Below, in pieces: positions 42,461 through 54,334 of a DNA stretch of 64,000 bases. The first letter of the stretch is position 1. Every line of letters begins with the position of its first letter. Origin of the DNA: Prionace glauca (taxonomy: Eukaryota > Chordata > Chondrichthyes > Carcharhiniformes > Carcharhinidae); the NCBI GenBank assembly GCA_037974335.1, contig CM075743.1, forward strand, positions 7,451,449 through 7,515,448. The letters run 5' to 3'. The notes under the pieces are model-generated. The model made no database searches and had not been told where the DNA came from. It saw only the letters and a list, made by a program, of their open reading frames with translations. The position numbers and the translations under genes are program-made.

Positions 42461-43970
42461 TTATTTTCCAGACGTCGCTGGATTCCGGGGAAGTGCTGGA
42501 AGATTGGAAAACGGCTAATGTTACGCCGTTGTTTAAGAAGGGTGCCAGGCAAAAGGCAGGGAATTATAGGCCGGTTAGTTTAACGTCTGTGGTAGGTAAA
42601 ATGTTAGCATCCGTCATTAAAGAGGAAATTGCGAGGCATCTTGAAGGGAATTGCTTGATAGAGCGGCGCTGCACGTTTTCATTAAAGGGAAGTCGTGTCT
42701 GACAAACTTACTGGAGTTCTATGAGGATGTGTCTAGGGCGGTGGATAGAGGAGAGCCGGTGGATGTGGTCTTTCTGGATTTTCAGAAGGCGTTTGACAAA
42801 GTACCTCATAAGAGGTTATTGCAGAAGGTCAGGGGACTTGGAGTTGGGGGTAGGGTGTTAGCGTGGATAGAGGATTGGTTGTCTAATAGGAGGCAGAGCG
42901 TGGGGGTCAACGGGTGCTATTCGGATTGGCGGATGGTGACTAGTGGAGTGCCCCAGGGGTCAGTGCTGGGGCCTCAGCTTTTTACCATTTATATAGATGA
43001 TTTGGAGGAGGGAACCGAGTGTAGGGTGTCGAAATTTGCGGATGATACCAAGATTGGGAGAATGGCAAATTGTGCGGAGGGTGTGGAGAGTCTGCAGAAG
43101 GATCTAGATAGGCTGGGCGAATGGGCCAGGAAATGGCAAATGGAATTTAATGTTGGCAAGTGTGAGGTGGTCCACTTTGGAAGGAAGAATGGTAGGAAGG
43201 ACTATTACTTACGTGGCAAAAAACTGCAGCAGGCGACGGTGCAGAGGGACCTTGGGGTCCTTGTGCATGAGTCGCAAAAACCCAGCTTGCAGGTGCAGCA
43301 GGTGGTCAGGAAGGCGAATGGGATGCTGGCCTTCATAGCGAAGGGGATTGAATATAAAAGTAGGGAGGTCTTGCTGCAGCTGTATAGGGCATTGGTGAGG
43401 CCGCAGCTGGAGTACTGTGCGCAGTTTTGGGCGCCGCACCTGCGCAAAGATATTTTGGCCTTGGAGGGAGTGCAGAGGAGGTTTACTAGGCTGATACCTG
43501 AGTTGAGGGGGGTTGAGCTATGAGGAGAGGCTGAATGAACTAGGCTTGTACTCGTTGGAGTTTAGAAGAATGAGGGGAGATCTCATTGAGACGTATAAGA
43601 TGATGAAAGGAATGGATAGGATAGAGGTGGAGAGACTCTTCCCGCTCAAAAAAGACAGTAGGATTAGGGGGCACAGCCTCAAGATAAAGGGGGGGCGTTT
43701 TAGAATGGAGTTGAGGAGGAACTTCTTCGCTCAAAGGGTGGTAAATCTCTGGAATTCTCTACCCGTTGAAGTGATGGAGGCTGCCTCGCTAAATATTTTC
43801 AAGAAGTGGGTTGATGGGTTTTTGATAAGAGATGGGATTAAGGGTTATGGGGAGAGAGCCGGAATGTGGAACTGAGCCACGACAGATCAGCCATGATCTT
43901 ATTGAATGGCGGGGCAGGCTCGAAGGGCTAGATGGCCTACTCCTGCTCCTATTTCTTATGTTCTTATGTT
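42461..43970 (+). mobile_element. LINE B copy 4: RT domain to 3' end
   Basis: Nearly identical to the 24.7-26.15 kb copy but in the other orientation. RT motifs: [72 protein letters not shown]. The frame shifts near 42690 (before FIKGKS) and near 43513 (ELRG-VEL versus LSYEERL). The tail is TTCTTATGTTCTTATGTTC. Confidence 0.9.
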
Positions 43971-44770
43971 CTAATTCCTAAATCCTGGAATTCCAGAGTT
44001 TTGACACAGTGACAGTGAATGAACAGCAATATATTTCCAAATTAGGATGTTGAGTGATTTGGAGAGGAATCTCCAGGTGAAAGGTGTTTCCAGGTAGCTG
44101 CTGCTGCATTTATCCTTTTGGATGGTGGTGGTCGTGGGTTTGGAAGGTGCTGCCTAAGGAATCTTGGTAAGTTCATGCAGTGCATCTTGTAGATTGTACA
44201 CACAGCTGCCACTGTTCATCAGTGTCGGAGGGTTTGAATGTTTTGTGGAAGGGATAACGATGAAATGGGCTGCTTTGTCCTTGATGGTGTTGAGTTTTTG
44301 AGTGTTGCTGGTATTGCACTCATCCAGGCAAATGGAGAGTATTCCATCTCTCTCCTGACTTGCGCCCTGCAGATGGTGGGTATGGTATTCAGTGCCTGAG
44401 TTGGTGATGGAGGCAGAGATCCTAAACTTGTTAAAAAGTACTTGGCTCTGCACCGTAAGTGCTGTAAGCTACAGGGCTATGGGCCATGTGCATGAAGATG
44501 TGATTTGAAATGGCATCTGAGTGTCTTTGGGTTGGCATGGACAAGACAGGCTGAATGGCCCCATTCTGTGCTGTATCATTTCTGTGGTTCTATGCTGGGC
44601 CTTGGGGAGTCAGGTGGTGGGTTACTCTCCTCAGGATTCCTCCTAGCCTTTGACCTGCTTTAGTAACCACAGTGTTTACATGGCTAGTCCAGTTCAGATT
44701 CCGGTCAATGGTAAGCCCCAGAATGTTTAAATCTCATCCATTCAGATCAAAAGCTACAAGAAAATGTTGA
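43971..44770 (-). mobile_element. LINE R, longer ORF fragment
   Basis: Minus-strand LINE remnant. The region near 44690-44640 has the RT-C-terminal pattern complementing CATGGCTAGTCCAGTTCAG (DWTSHVN-like), and 44450-44150 has LNTIKDKAAHFI. Weathered, with many breaks. Confidence 0.6.
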
Positions 44771-44885
44771 CATTATTTTTGCACGAAAAATGATCAACTG
44801 ACATTTGACATCAAATATGATCAAAGGCATTGAATTCACTCAGTAAATCTGCATCAGAACACAAGGAAATGAATTAAATAAATAA

Positions 44886-45448
44886 ATGAACTGTGTGCAG
44901 TTTTGGTCGCCGCACTTGCTCAAGGATATATTGGCCTTGGAGGGCGTGCAGAGGAGATTCACTAGGCTGATACCGGAGATGAGGGGGTTGGACTATGAAG
45001 AGAGACTAAGTAGACTGGGTCTGTACTCGTTGGAGTTTAGAAGGATGAGGAGGGATCTTATAGAGACGTATAAGATAATGAAGGGGATGAATAGGGTAGA
45101 GGTAGAGAGATTCTTCCCGCTTAGAAAGGATAGCAGGACTAGAGCGCACAGCCTGAAGGTAAGTGGGGGGCAGTTTAGATCGGAATTGAGGAGGAAGTTC
45201 TTCACTCACAGGGTGGTAAATCTCTGGAATTCTCTGCCCGTTGAAGTGGTGGAGGCTGCCTCGCTAAATATATTTAAGTCACGGGTGGATGGGTTTATGA
45301 TAGACAAGGAAATTAAGGGTTATGGGGAGAAAGATGGAAAGCGGAACTGATCCACTTCAGATCAGCCATGATCTTATTGAATGGTGGGGTAGGCTCGAGG
45401 GGCTAGATGGCCTACTCCTGCTCCTATTTCTTATGTTCTTATGTTGTT
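44886..45448 (+). mobile_element. LINE B copy 5: short 3' fragment
   Basis: Begins at CVQFWSPHLLKD, with YEERLSRLGLYSLEFRRM, TRAHSLKVSGGQF, FFTHRVVNLWNSLPVEVVE, ending in TTCTTATGTTCTTATG. The frame is open to its stop at 45350. Confidence 0.9.
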
Positions 45449-46504
45449 TAAAACCTGAATTTAAATATTTTTATTTAGTCCAAAAAAGCCATCAGGTTAA
45501 TTTTATTAATATATGCATTACTATTACGCTGTATTCAGGATGGCAGGATCGAGTCTGGGTGGCCCTGGTATCGAGTGCGGGATGGAGACAGGAGAGAAGA
45601 AGAGTGGGATGGAGGAGAAGGGGGTAGAGAGAGGAAGAAGTGGGAAATGGGGGTGGGACAGAACTATCGAAAAAACAGAAGAAGGTCATTTGGCCCATCT
45701 TGTCCATGCCAGCCCGAGGACATCTGGTTCGCTTTGTAATCCCCCCTGGGCCCATGGCCCTAACGGGGGACAAAGACTGACGCAATCCAGGAGTGGGGGA
45801 GTGGTGACTGGATGGGGGGTTGGGGAGGGGGGGGGAGGGTGGTGTGAGAGGAATCTTTGAGAGTGAGTGAGTAATTAGTGAGTACCACACGCTACTGCCT
45901 GGGCTCACTTGCCCTTACCTCGCCACCAGTCGAGGTCCTTACTTGCAAGGATCACCTACGGTTCCTCACCAACAGGTACCAGATGTGATTGCCTCACCGG
46001 TGGGAGTGGAGGCCATTGAAGCCTCCTGGGTGGTCGGGGGCAGTGCCCTTAGCAAAATAGGGAGAATCTGCCTGGCAACAGCAGGAAGCCACATTCAAAG
46101 GGGCTGATGAGATGTGTTGCCTAGCAGCCATCTAGATAAGATCAGATGTAAATGGCTCTGTTTTCAGGAAGCTGTTTACCGAGATATCTGTAGTATCAGG
46201 GCTGGCACACAGACCCTAATTTTTGAGGGTCAAGGAATGTGGGATAGACGGACAATCCATAATACAGGTGAGCAGAATCAAAGATAACCAGGGTATAATC
46301 ACCAACTCTCACAAAAGCAGAAACTCTTACAGAACCAGTTTTAACACTCACAGGAAGGCCAGGATAACATCTAAAAGCAAGCTAGCTCATAAGAGAGGTC
46401 ACTTCTAAAGTCTTACAGCTAACTTAATGAAAAAACCTTCATAAAGACAGTTTATCTGTCTTCGCTAAACCAGGCAGGCACTTTCCAGACTGGATCACCC
46501 TCCT
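45449..46504. other. unique DNA with a purine-rich stretch
   Basis: 45580-45680 and 45790-45850 are purine/G-rich. No exon or repeat is supportable. It lies above gene B in transcription order, where its leader exon might be expected. Confidence 0.4.
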
Positions 46505-48606
46505 GGTACAAAGAACAAAGAAGAACAAAGAACAACACAGCACGGGAAACAGGCCCTTCGGCCCAACGAGCCCGCGCCGCCATCCCATGGTCAGTGACCT
46601 ATTCATGATTTTAGTCTATGCCTAATGTGTGAGGATCAGGGAGGTCCAATATAGGGACAATTTGTTACCCAATCAATCAGCCTAAAAGCACATTTTTGGG
46701 ATGTGGGAGGAAACCGGAGCACCCGGAGGAAACCCACGCAACCATGGGGAGAACGCGCAAACTCCCACGGACACAGGCCCAAATCCATGTGTCCGCACAG
46801 CAACAGAGATAGCCTCTGAGCTGTCATGATGCCCTCGAGATGGTCCAGTTTACGCACACCAACGATATGAAGCAGTAGGCAACTCCCGAAGCAACATCCA
46901 AGAGCAGCCCACCACAACCTGCCGCCCGCATGCCCCTTGCTGGACTTAAATGCCTGTGGATAAAAAATTCATTATTAAAAGACTCTATATCCCTGAGGCT
47001 AAAACCGAACCCCAAGCCTACAATGTTTAGTAAGACCTGCTATATCCCCCTATATGTAGACTGCTCATGTGGCTGTCCAAGTGACTGTTGAACAACCCTA
47101 GCGTGCCTGCTTCCACCACCTTACTCGGCAGTGCATTCCACATCCCCACTACCCTTTGTGTGAAAAACTGCCCTCTAATATTAGTCTTATATCTAGCCCC
47201 CCTCACCCTAAGCCCGTGACCCCTCGTTCTATCCATTTCCAATAGCGGAAAAAGCTTACCACCATTTACTCTATCTATCCCCTTCTTAATCTTATAAACC
47301 TCTATTAGATCCCCCCTCAGCCGACGTCTCTCAAGGGAAAACAGCCCAAGTGTGTTCAATCTTTCCTCGTAAGACAGCCCTTCCATACCAGGCAACATCC
47401 TGGTAAATCTCCTCTGCACTCTCTCCATGATCTCTACATCCTTCCGGTAGTACGGCGACCAGAACTGGACGCAGTACTCCAGGTGAGGCCTAACCAACGT
47501 TCTATACAACTGCAACATCAGACTCCTACTCTTATATTCTATACCCCTTCCTATGAAGGCTAACATGCCATACGCTTTCCTCATCACATTCTGCACCTGC
47601 ACCGACACCTTCAGGGACTTGTGTACCTGCACCCCCAGGTCTCTCTGCGTATCTATACTCCGGATAGTTCTACCTTTTATCGTATAACTCCCCTCCACAT
47701 TATTCCGGCCAAAGTGCATCACCTCGCATTTCTCTGGATTAAATTCCATTTGCCATCTATCTGCCCAATCTACCAGCCTGTCTATGTCCTGTTGCATTGC
47801 CAGGCACTGCTCCTCAGTACCCGCCAATCCAACCATCTTAGTGTCATCAGTAAATTTGCTGATCACACTTCCTATCCCCTCTTCCAAATCATTAATATAT
47901 ACTACAAATAGTAGAGGTCCTAGTACCGAGCCCTGCGGCACCCCACTGGTGACAGACCTCCAATTGGAAAAGGAGCCTTTCACTACCACCCGCTGTCTCC
48001 TCCTCCCAAGCCAGTTCTCCACCCATTTACATACCTGGCCTTGTATCCCATGAGCCTTCACCTTTTCTATCAGCCTACCGTGAAGGACCTTGTCAAACGC
48101 CTTACTGAAATCCATATAGACAACATCAACGGCTTGTCCTTCGTCAACCATTTTTGTCACCTCTTCAAAAAATTCCAATAGATTCGTAAGGCACGACCTC
48201 CCTGTAACGAAGCCATGCTGCGTATCCCTGATCAGATTGCAGCGCTCCAGATGCTCATACATCCTATCCTTGAGGATCCTCTCCATTATCTTGTCTATAA
48301 CTGAAGTCAAGCTCACTGGCCTATAGTTCCCTGGGTTATCCCTCTGACCCTTCTTAAACAACGGTACTACATTTGCAATCCGCCAATCCTCTGGGACCTC
48401 ACCTGTGTCCAAAGAAGAGACAAAGATTTGCGTCAGAGGCCCAGCAATTTCATCCCTCACCTCCCTTAGCAGCCTAGGATAGATGCCATCAGGCCCCGGA
48501 GATTTGTCCGTCTTTATATTGTCTAAAAGTCCCAACACCTCTTCCCTCGTGATGACTATTTTCCTCAACGGATCCTCAAACTTCTCAAGCACAGCAGCAG
48601 AGATCA
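46505..48606 (-). mobile_element. LINE A copy 3: full RT plus SINE-like 3' tail
   Basis: 5'-truncated before the RT. A frame of over 500 codons (to a stop near 47027) carries [79 protein letters not shown], the active site as KFTDDTKM (Ala to Thr, both Asp kept), YCVQFWSPYYRKD and FFTQRVVGMWNALPS. The 3'UTR (46505-47026) holds the acceptor-like ATCCACAG, then the SINE-like module, and ends in the TTCTTTGTTCTTTG tail. Its 3' part is nearly identical to 54335-55040. Confidence 0.9.
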
Positions 48607-48734
48607 GACCAGACCAGGTACTGAATGGTAACAACAGGCTGGATTTGGCTTGTAGACTTGTTTAAGGTGGAGGTTGTTTGGGGAATGGGGGGGTCTTGCT
48701 GAGTTCAGGTATGGTAGATATGGTTTGGATTTGA

Positions 48735-48736
<2 letters not shown>
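48607..48736. other. short unique stretch
   Basis: Nothing recognised between LINE A and the TG repeat. Confidence 0.4.
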
Positions 48737-48796
<60 letters not shown>

Positions 48797-48818
48797 GTGT
48801 GTGTGTGTGTGTGTATGT
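48737..48818. repeat. (TG)n microsatellite
   Basis: About 40 nearly perfect TG dinucleotides. Confidence 0.97.
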
Positions 48819-48879
48819 TACTCAGGTGCTTGTGTGCCTTATAGAATTGTAGACCTGTTTCTCTGGATACCAACTGAAG

Positions 48880-49165
48880 TTAGGGATAATTTTGTAGCAG
48901 GGTTACCCTTTAGGGGGAAAAGCATTCCCGAGAGCCACGTGATCCCGCCGGACCCTATGGATTGTCAAGGCCGGACGCTGAGCCAATCAGCAAGAGGGTG
49001 TGTACCGTGGGTTGGAGGCAGGGAGCCGAGTTGTTGAGTCACATTGTAATTCAGTCTGACCTTGTCATGTATATATATATATATATCCATATTGTCAGCA
49101 ATAAAGCCTTATTGGTTCAAATCACATTGAGCCGCCCTTGATTTATTACAACGTTACTATGGAGA
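48880..49165 (+). mobile_element. Gypsy-type LTR fossil, isolated
   Basis: Related to the LTR in the V units: purine tract, AGCCAATCAGCAAGAGGGTG, an AT-dinucleotide stretch and AATAAAGCC-type polyadenylation region, ending near TTATTACA. It lacks the LINE C insert found in the V-unit LTRs. No other part of the element is seen, so it is a decayed lone end. Confidence 0.65.
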
Positions 49166-49435
49166 CACACAGCATTGAATTAAATCTCCTTCCAAATCTA
49201 GCATTTAGAAGGAGGAGGAAAGCGGGTGCATGGGAACACCACCACTGAGAAGCTTCCCTCCAAAACATACACACCATCCAGACTGGGGAATCTATCGCCG
49301 TTCCAGGAACAAAGAACAAAACAGCACGGGAAACAGGCCCTTCGGCCCAACGAGCCTGCGCCACCAACTGTCCTTCACTGTGGTTGGCTCAATCCTGGAA
49401 CTCCCTCCCTAACAGCACTGTGGGTGTACATACAC
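49166..49435 (+). mobile_element. LINE R fragment with a small LINE A/SINE tail insert
   Basis: Matches 5575-5800, interrupted at about 49303-49368 by the complement of the LINE A tail (GAACAAAGAACAAAACAGCA, CCCTTCGGCCCAACGAGCC). Confidence 0.6.
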
Positions 49436-49545
49436 AGTAAAAAGTCTGACAACACCAGGTTTTAGTCCAACCTATTTATTTGATAATAGACTCACAAGCT
49501 TTCGGGTTAGTCCCTTCGTCAGGTGAATGGAGAGTTCTGGCCTCA
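49436..49545. repeat. foldback element FB, copy 2, one arm
   Basis: CACAGTAAAAAGTCTGACAA, AGTCCAACCTATTTATTTGA and CACAAGCTTTCGGGTTAGTC match one arm and loop of the hairpin at 58950-59145. The second arm is missing. Confidence 0.65.
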
Positions 49546-49957
49546 GACAGAGCATATAAAGCATAGACAGTTTAGAGATTACTGATTAGAATGCGAATCC
49601 TTACACCTAACCTGCTGTTCAAGATCTGAAGTGGCTGATAATGTGAGTGGAAGGAGCACTGATCACAGTTTAAAGAGATGTGTATTGTCTCCAGACAGTA
49701 CAGTAAGTGAGGTTTTGCAAACCCAGGCAAGTCAAACTAACCCCCAACAACACCCGTACTCTCCCCTTCACCATCCCTCACCTTTGAGCATCTTTCTGAC
49801 AGTGTTTTGCTGTCAGGCACTGCTGATACACCCATGGTGACATCTGCATCCCATCTCATTAAGATGCTCCCCTACTTGGGCCAAACAAATTGAATGTTTC
49901 CTGTGTTATTTATTGTATTTGTATTAATATTCTGTCTGAGTGTTGACCATTGGGTCC
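49546..49957. other. unique stretch
   Basis: No supportable feature. Confidence 0.4.
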
Positions 49958-50580
49958 CTCCACAGATGCTGCCTTCTCTGGTGTTCTTTGATGTCCAGTG
50001 TTTAGTTAAGAAAGCCCACCAATGCCTCTACTTTCTCAGAACACTGAGGAAATTTGGCATGTCAGCTACGACTCTCACCAACTTTTACAGATGCCCCATA
50101 GAAAACATCCTTTCTGATTGTATCACAGCTTGGTATGGCTTCTGCTTTGCCCAAGACTGCAAGAAATGACAAAGGATCATGAATCAAACCCAGTCCATTA
50201 TGCAAAGTAACCTCCCATTTCATGACTCTGTCTGCACTTCCTGCTACCTCAGAAAAACAGCCAGCATAATCAAGGACCCCAGCCATCTGGACATACTTTC
50301 TTCCACCTTCTTCCTTTGGGAAAAAGATACAAAAGCCCGAGGTCATGTACCAACTGACTCAAGAACAGCTTCTTCCCTGCTGCTATTCAGACTTTTGAAT
50401 GGAACTAGCTCGCACAAAGTTGATCTTTCTCTACACTCTATCTATGACTGTAACACGAAATTGTGCACCCTCACCTTCCCTCCTCTTTGAATGGTAAGCT
50501 TTGTCTGTAAAATATGCAAGAAACAATAATTTCCGCTATATACTAATGTATGTGACAATAATAAATCAAATCAAACTAAA
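49958..50580 (+). mobile_element. L2/Maui-like LINE 3' fragment
   Basis: Frames read KKAHQCLYFLRTLRKFGMSA, TNFYRCPIENILSDCITAWY, then LRKTASIIKDPSH and RTASSLLLFRLLNGT, the C-terminal ORF pattern of a vertebrate LINE distinct from the CR1-like families here. It is broken by stops and ends in a tail AATAAATCAAATCAAAC. Confidence 0.7.
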
Positions 50581-50894
50581 ATCAAAATTAGCATGTTATT
50601 GAAATCAGTCAACTGTGTTGTACGCTTATTGCTGTGATGATTAGGATGGAGAAGACAATTGACAAGGATCTTGGGCAATTTTTAATCCATCCAGTTCCTC
50701 TAGCACTCCATGTGGAAATCTGCCTTGTTAAAGTTTTTCTCTTAGTGTCAATGAGCATTGTGTGCATTTTTGGAAAGATTCTGGTTTAGATTGCGTATCA
50801 ATAGAAACTAAGAATAATTTTGGATCAATGGTCACACAAATATACAAATCTATTTGTTTTGCCAATGACCTGTTTGATGTTAAATGAATAGACT
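50581..50894. other. unique stretch
   Basis: No supportable feature. Confidence 0.4.
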
Positions 50895-51465
50895 GCTTCA
50901 GAACTTGGTCTTTTCGCACTTGGAATATAGTGTTCAATTCTGGTCGCCACACCAGCATAAGGATGTGGAGGCTTTGGAGAAGGGACAGAAATGATTTACC
51001 AGGATATTGCCTGGTATGGAAGACGTTAGCCATGAGGTTGGAGAAACTTTGTTCTCACTGGAGCGAAGAAAGTTGAGGGGTGATCTAGTAGGAGTCTACA
51101 AGATTATGAGACAGATGGACAAGAATGGATAGTCAGAAGCTTTTTCTCAGGGTGGAAGAGTCAATTACTAGGGGGCATAGGTTTAAGGTGCGAGGAGCAA
51201 TGTTTAAAGGAGATGTACAAAGCAAGTTTTTTACACAGAGTGTGTGGGTGCCAAAACCACCACTGGGGGGGGCAGTGGAAGCAGATACAATAGTAACTTT
51301 TAAGGGGAGGTCTTGGCAAATGCATGAATAGGATGAGAGTAGAGGGATATGGTCCCTGGAAGGGTAAAGGGTTTTAGTTCAGTTGGGCAGCATGGTCAGT
51401 ACAGGCTTGGAGGGCCAAAGGGCCTGTTCCTGTGCTGTAATTTTCTTTGTTCTTTGTTATTTGAT
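50895..51465 (+). mobile_element. LINE D2 (CR1-like) 3' end
   Basis: LEYSVQFWSPHQHKDVEAL-type DNA, then ITRGHRFKVRG and the 3'UTR with GGAGGGCCAAAGGGCCTGTT and TTTTCTTTGTTCTTTG. Multiple breaks. Same family as 24165-24700. Confidence 0.75.
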
Positions 51466-52247
51466 TAATTGGAAGGATTATATAATCCTGCAACGCCCGT
51501 TGCAAACTCTACCAGGTGTTACTGGGGCAAGAAAAATAATTCATTAACTTAGGCAAGCCTACCGTGGTAAAATGGGATTATTTTATGCATTATTTTTGAG
51601 TGCCCAAGTGTAATTGTAAGTTGCAGGATATTTACAATTATATGTGGCTGGTGTGGCACGTTGGCATGTGAGCATGGTATAGTCATATGGACATGGCATA
51701 ATGCCAGGCAGTAGGATATTATTCCATGTTATTGTTTCCCAGCTTGGCAAATTGCCATATTGGAGTGCCTGGGGAGGTGGGACTGACTACGTTGTATGTA
51801 ATTTCCCAGCAAGTGAGAGGCAGAGTTTATCAATGCATTTCCTCTGCGTTCCAGCCATACATACCTTGACAGATAGCCTCAGAGTGGGCAGTCTTGGTAC
51901 ACAGAGGCATTTCCTTTATTTTAGCCGAAGGAATAACATAGAGGCTGGAATTTTCCACTCACACCTCACCACCGCTGAAGGATGGAGAACTTGGCACTCA
52001 GCCAAATCTCCGTTGCCTGCAGCAGGACGAGAGAATCCCACTGTGAATGACTGGTAAAGTCTGCCGATAGCGTTTAAGGAGACATGTTGCTAAACTTGCT
52101 TCAAATTACCGTACACTTCCTTCATCTGTAGTCAGCATGAAAGTGCAGTTATATATTTTTGGTGAGATATTTACCCAAGGTCCAATCAGTTGCCATGTAC
52201 AAAATGTATGTGTTTCCTTAACTGCCCATGATCAGGACATCTGTATA
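51466..52247. other. unique intergenic DNA
   Basis: No repeat recognised. The plus-strand ATG at 52137 (MKVQLYIFG) is followed by GTGAGA, but no partner exon is seen. Confidence 0.4.
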
Positions 52248-52520
52248 GTTCATAAGTTCATTAGATATAGGAGCAGGATTAGGCTATTGGATCCATCGAG
52301 TTCGTATCGTCATTTGATCATGCTCCTCATCCCCATTTCCCTGCTTTCTCCCCATAACCCTTCAACCTATTCCCAATTAAAAATCTGTCTAACTCCTCCT
52401 CAAATTTGCTCACTGCCCCATCATTCACTGCACTTTGGGGCAGCGGAATGCATAGATTCACAACCCATCGGGAGAAGTGCTTTCTCTTCAACTCTGTTTT
52501 AAATTTGTACCTATGAGTAT
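52248..52520 (-). mobile_element. CR1-like LINE 3' fragment
   Basis: ATAGGAGCAGGATTAGGC, ATTTCCCTGCTTTCTCCCCA and AATTAAAAATCTGTCTAACT are the complement of a LINE 3'UTR. Same family as 62150-62400. Confidence 0.75.
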
Positions 52521-53299
52521 GTACTTTTCCAGATTAAATAATTCGAGCAGCAAGCTTTTGTGAAGTTAAAAAAACAAAGAAGGCTGTTTATTCTCACGCA
52601 TTTACCCCCAGAATAATGCAATCTTTCACTCACTCCTCTCTCACACATTTTCCCTCACTCACACTGATGAGTCAGAGATGACGGGAGTGTATGGTCACAG
52701 TTTATAGCTATCTATTTCCTGGCAGGCCCATACAGTATTTTCTGAAACAAAGGGGATGGTTTAAAATTGGATTGAGGTTCTTGTTAGGGGAAGGATTCTC
52801 AGCAGGCTGGTCACTGAATTCCCATGAAGTTGGTTTTCAGGTGATCTCGATGTTAGTGGCAGCCCTTCACTCTGTTAGGTTTTCTCACCTACAGGGAATT
52901 GCTAACAAAAAACAGAGAATGTTGGAAAATCTCAGGCGCCGGAATTCTCTGGTGGGAAACACCTGGCTGGGAGGCTGAAGAACTGACCCCACATGTCCAA
53001 CAGCATCCGTAGGCAGAGAAAACAGAGCGAACGTTTCAAGTCTGCCTGTCTCTTCTTCAGAACTAAAGGAGAGGGAGAATGGGTTTGAGGTTATTCTGTA
53101 TATGAAGGGTGGAGCAGTGATTAGTGAGGGCTAGAAGAGATTTCAGCAAAGATCTGGCAAATCTAAAAGCAAATGACAAATAACCCAGCGGGGAAGTGAT
53201 GGTTTTTGCATTGAGCTAAAAAAAATGGGATGTAAGAAAGGGGATTAAAGTGTGGGAGAGTGGTCAATGTCTAAAATTGTTCAACATTGTGTTCAACAA
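52521..53299. other. unique intergenic DNA
   Basis: No supportable feature. Confidence 0.4.
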
Positions 53300-53545
53300 C
53301 TTTAGTCTGTGATCTGTCCCCTCCATCTGATCTCTGCTTGTTCCAGACACTCAGCACTCTCTGTATGAAAATATTTCCCCCCGGACACTTTTGTACCTCT
53401 CCCCTCTCACCTTAAACCTATGCCCTCCAGTTTTAGACTCCCCAACCTTTGAAAATATATTGACTATCTAGCTGATCTGTGACCCTCATTATTTTATAGA
53501 TTTTGTAAGGTCACCCCTCAGCTTTCTATGCTCCAGAGAAAAATT
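53300..53545 (-). mobile_element. CR1-like LINE 3' fragment
   Basis: CCCCTCTCACCTTAAACCTA, TGCCCTCCAGTTTTAGACTC and GTCACCCCTCAGC are the complement of a worn LINE ORF2 end. Confidence 0.65.
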
Positions 53546-53860
53546 TGTGTACATTAGTGTGTGTGTATATTTGTGTGTGTGAGTGCGAAACTGTGTATAT
53601 TAATGTGTGTGTGTGTGTGTGACTGTGTATATTAGTGTGTGTATATGTGTGTATTTTTGTGTGTGTGTGACTGTATATAAGTGTGTGTGTGTATATTTGA
53701 GTGTGACTGTGTACATTAGTTGTGAGTATGTCTGTGTGTGCATATTTGTGTGTGTGTCTGTCCATGTATATTAGTGTGTGCGTACGTGTGTGTATATTTG
53801 TGCATATGTCTGTATGTATTTGTGTATCTGTGTGTATTAGTATGTGTCTGTGTGTTTTAC
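53546..53860. repeat. degenerate TG/TATG microsatellite
   Basis: GTGTGT mixed with GTATATT and GACTGTGTATATTAGTG units of about 40-50 bases, a higher-order pattern. Confidence 0.9.
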
Positions 53861-54334
53861 TACTTAAGTGCAAGCTGTCTAGAAGGAGAAGTAATTGATA
53901 ATGACTATATTTCTATACTTCAAAATATTACATTACATATAAAATGCTTCAGGGCATTTTGAGGCCAAGAAAGCTTATGTATAAATACAAGTTTTTTTTC
54001 TATTTAGAACAATCCTCCATAGATATATCATATATATAAATTCACTGAGAAATGGAGTGAGTTGACCATCCGGTTTCCTCCCACAGTCCAAAGATGTTAG
54101 GTTAATTGGCCATGCTCAATTGCGCCTTAGTGACAGGGGGACTAGCTAGGGTATGGGGTTCTCAGAATGGCACGTGGGTGGGATTGTGATCGGTGCAGAC
54201 TCGGTGGGCTGAATGGCCTCCTTCTGTACTGTAGGGATTCTATAGCGTCAATCATTTAACATTGCAGAAGAGTGAATATTAAAGTTGGCTTATGTTATTG
54301 GATATGCTTGGAATGAGACTATGGAATGGAATGG
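53861..54334 (+). mobile_element. AT-rich DNA and a SINE 3' half (54070-54245)
   Basis: 54070-54245 begins in the SINE core (GGTTTCCTCCCACAGTCC) and ends with the type 1 tail (GACTCGGTGGGCTGAATGG, TAGGGATTCTATAG). 53861-54069 and 54246-54334 hold nothing recognised. Confidence 0.7.

Noticed and set aside
52137-52260. Plus-strand ATG followed by a donor-like GTGAGA (leader exon?)
   Set aside because: The peptide MKVQLYIFG is too short and polar for a leader, and no plus-strand Ig exon follows.
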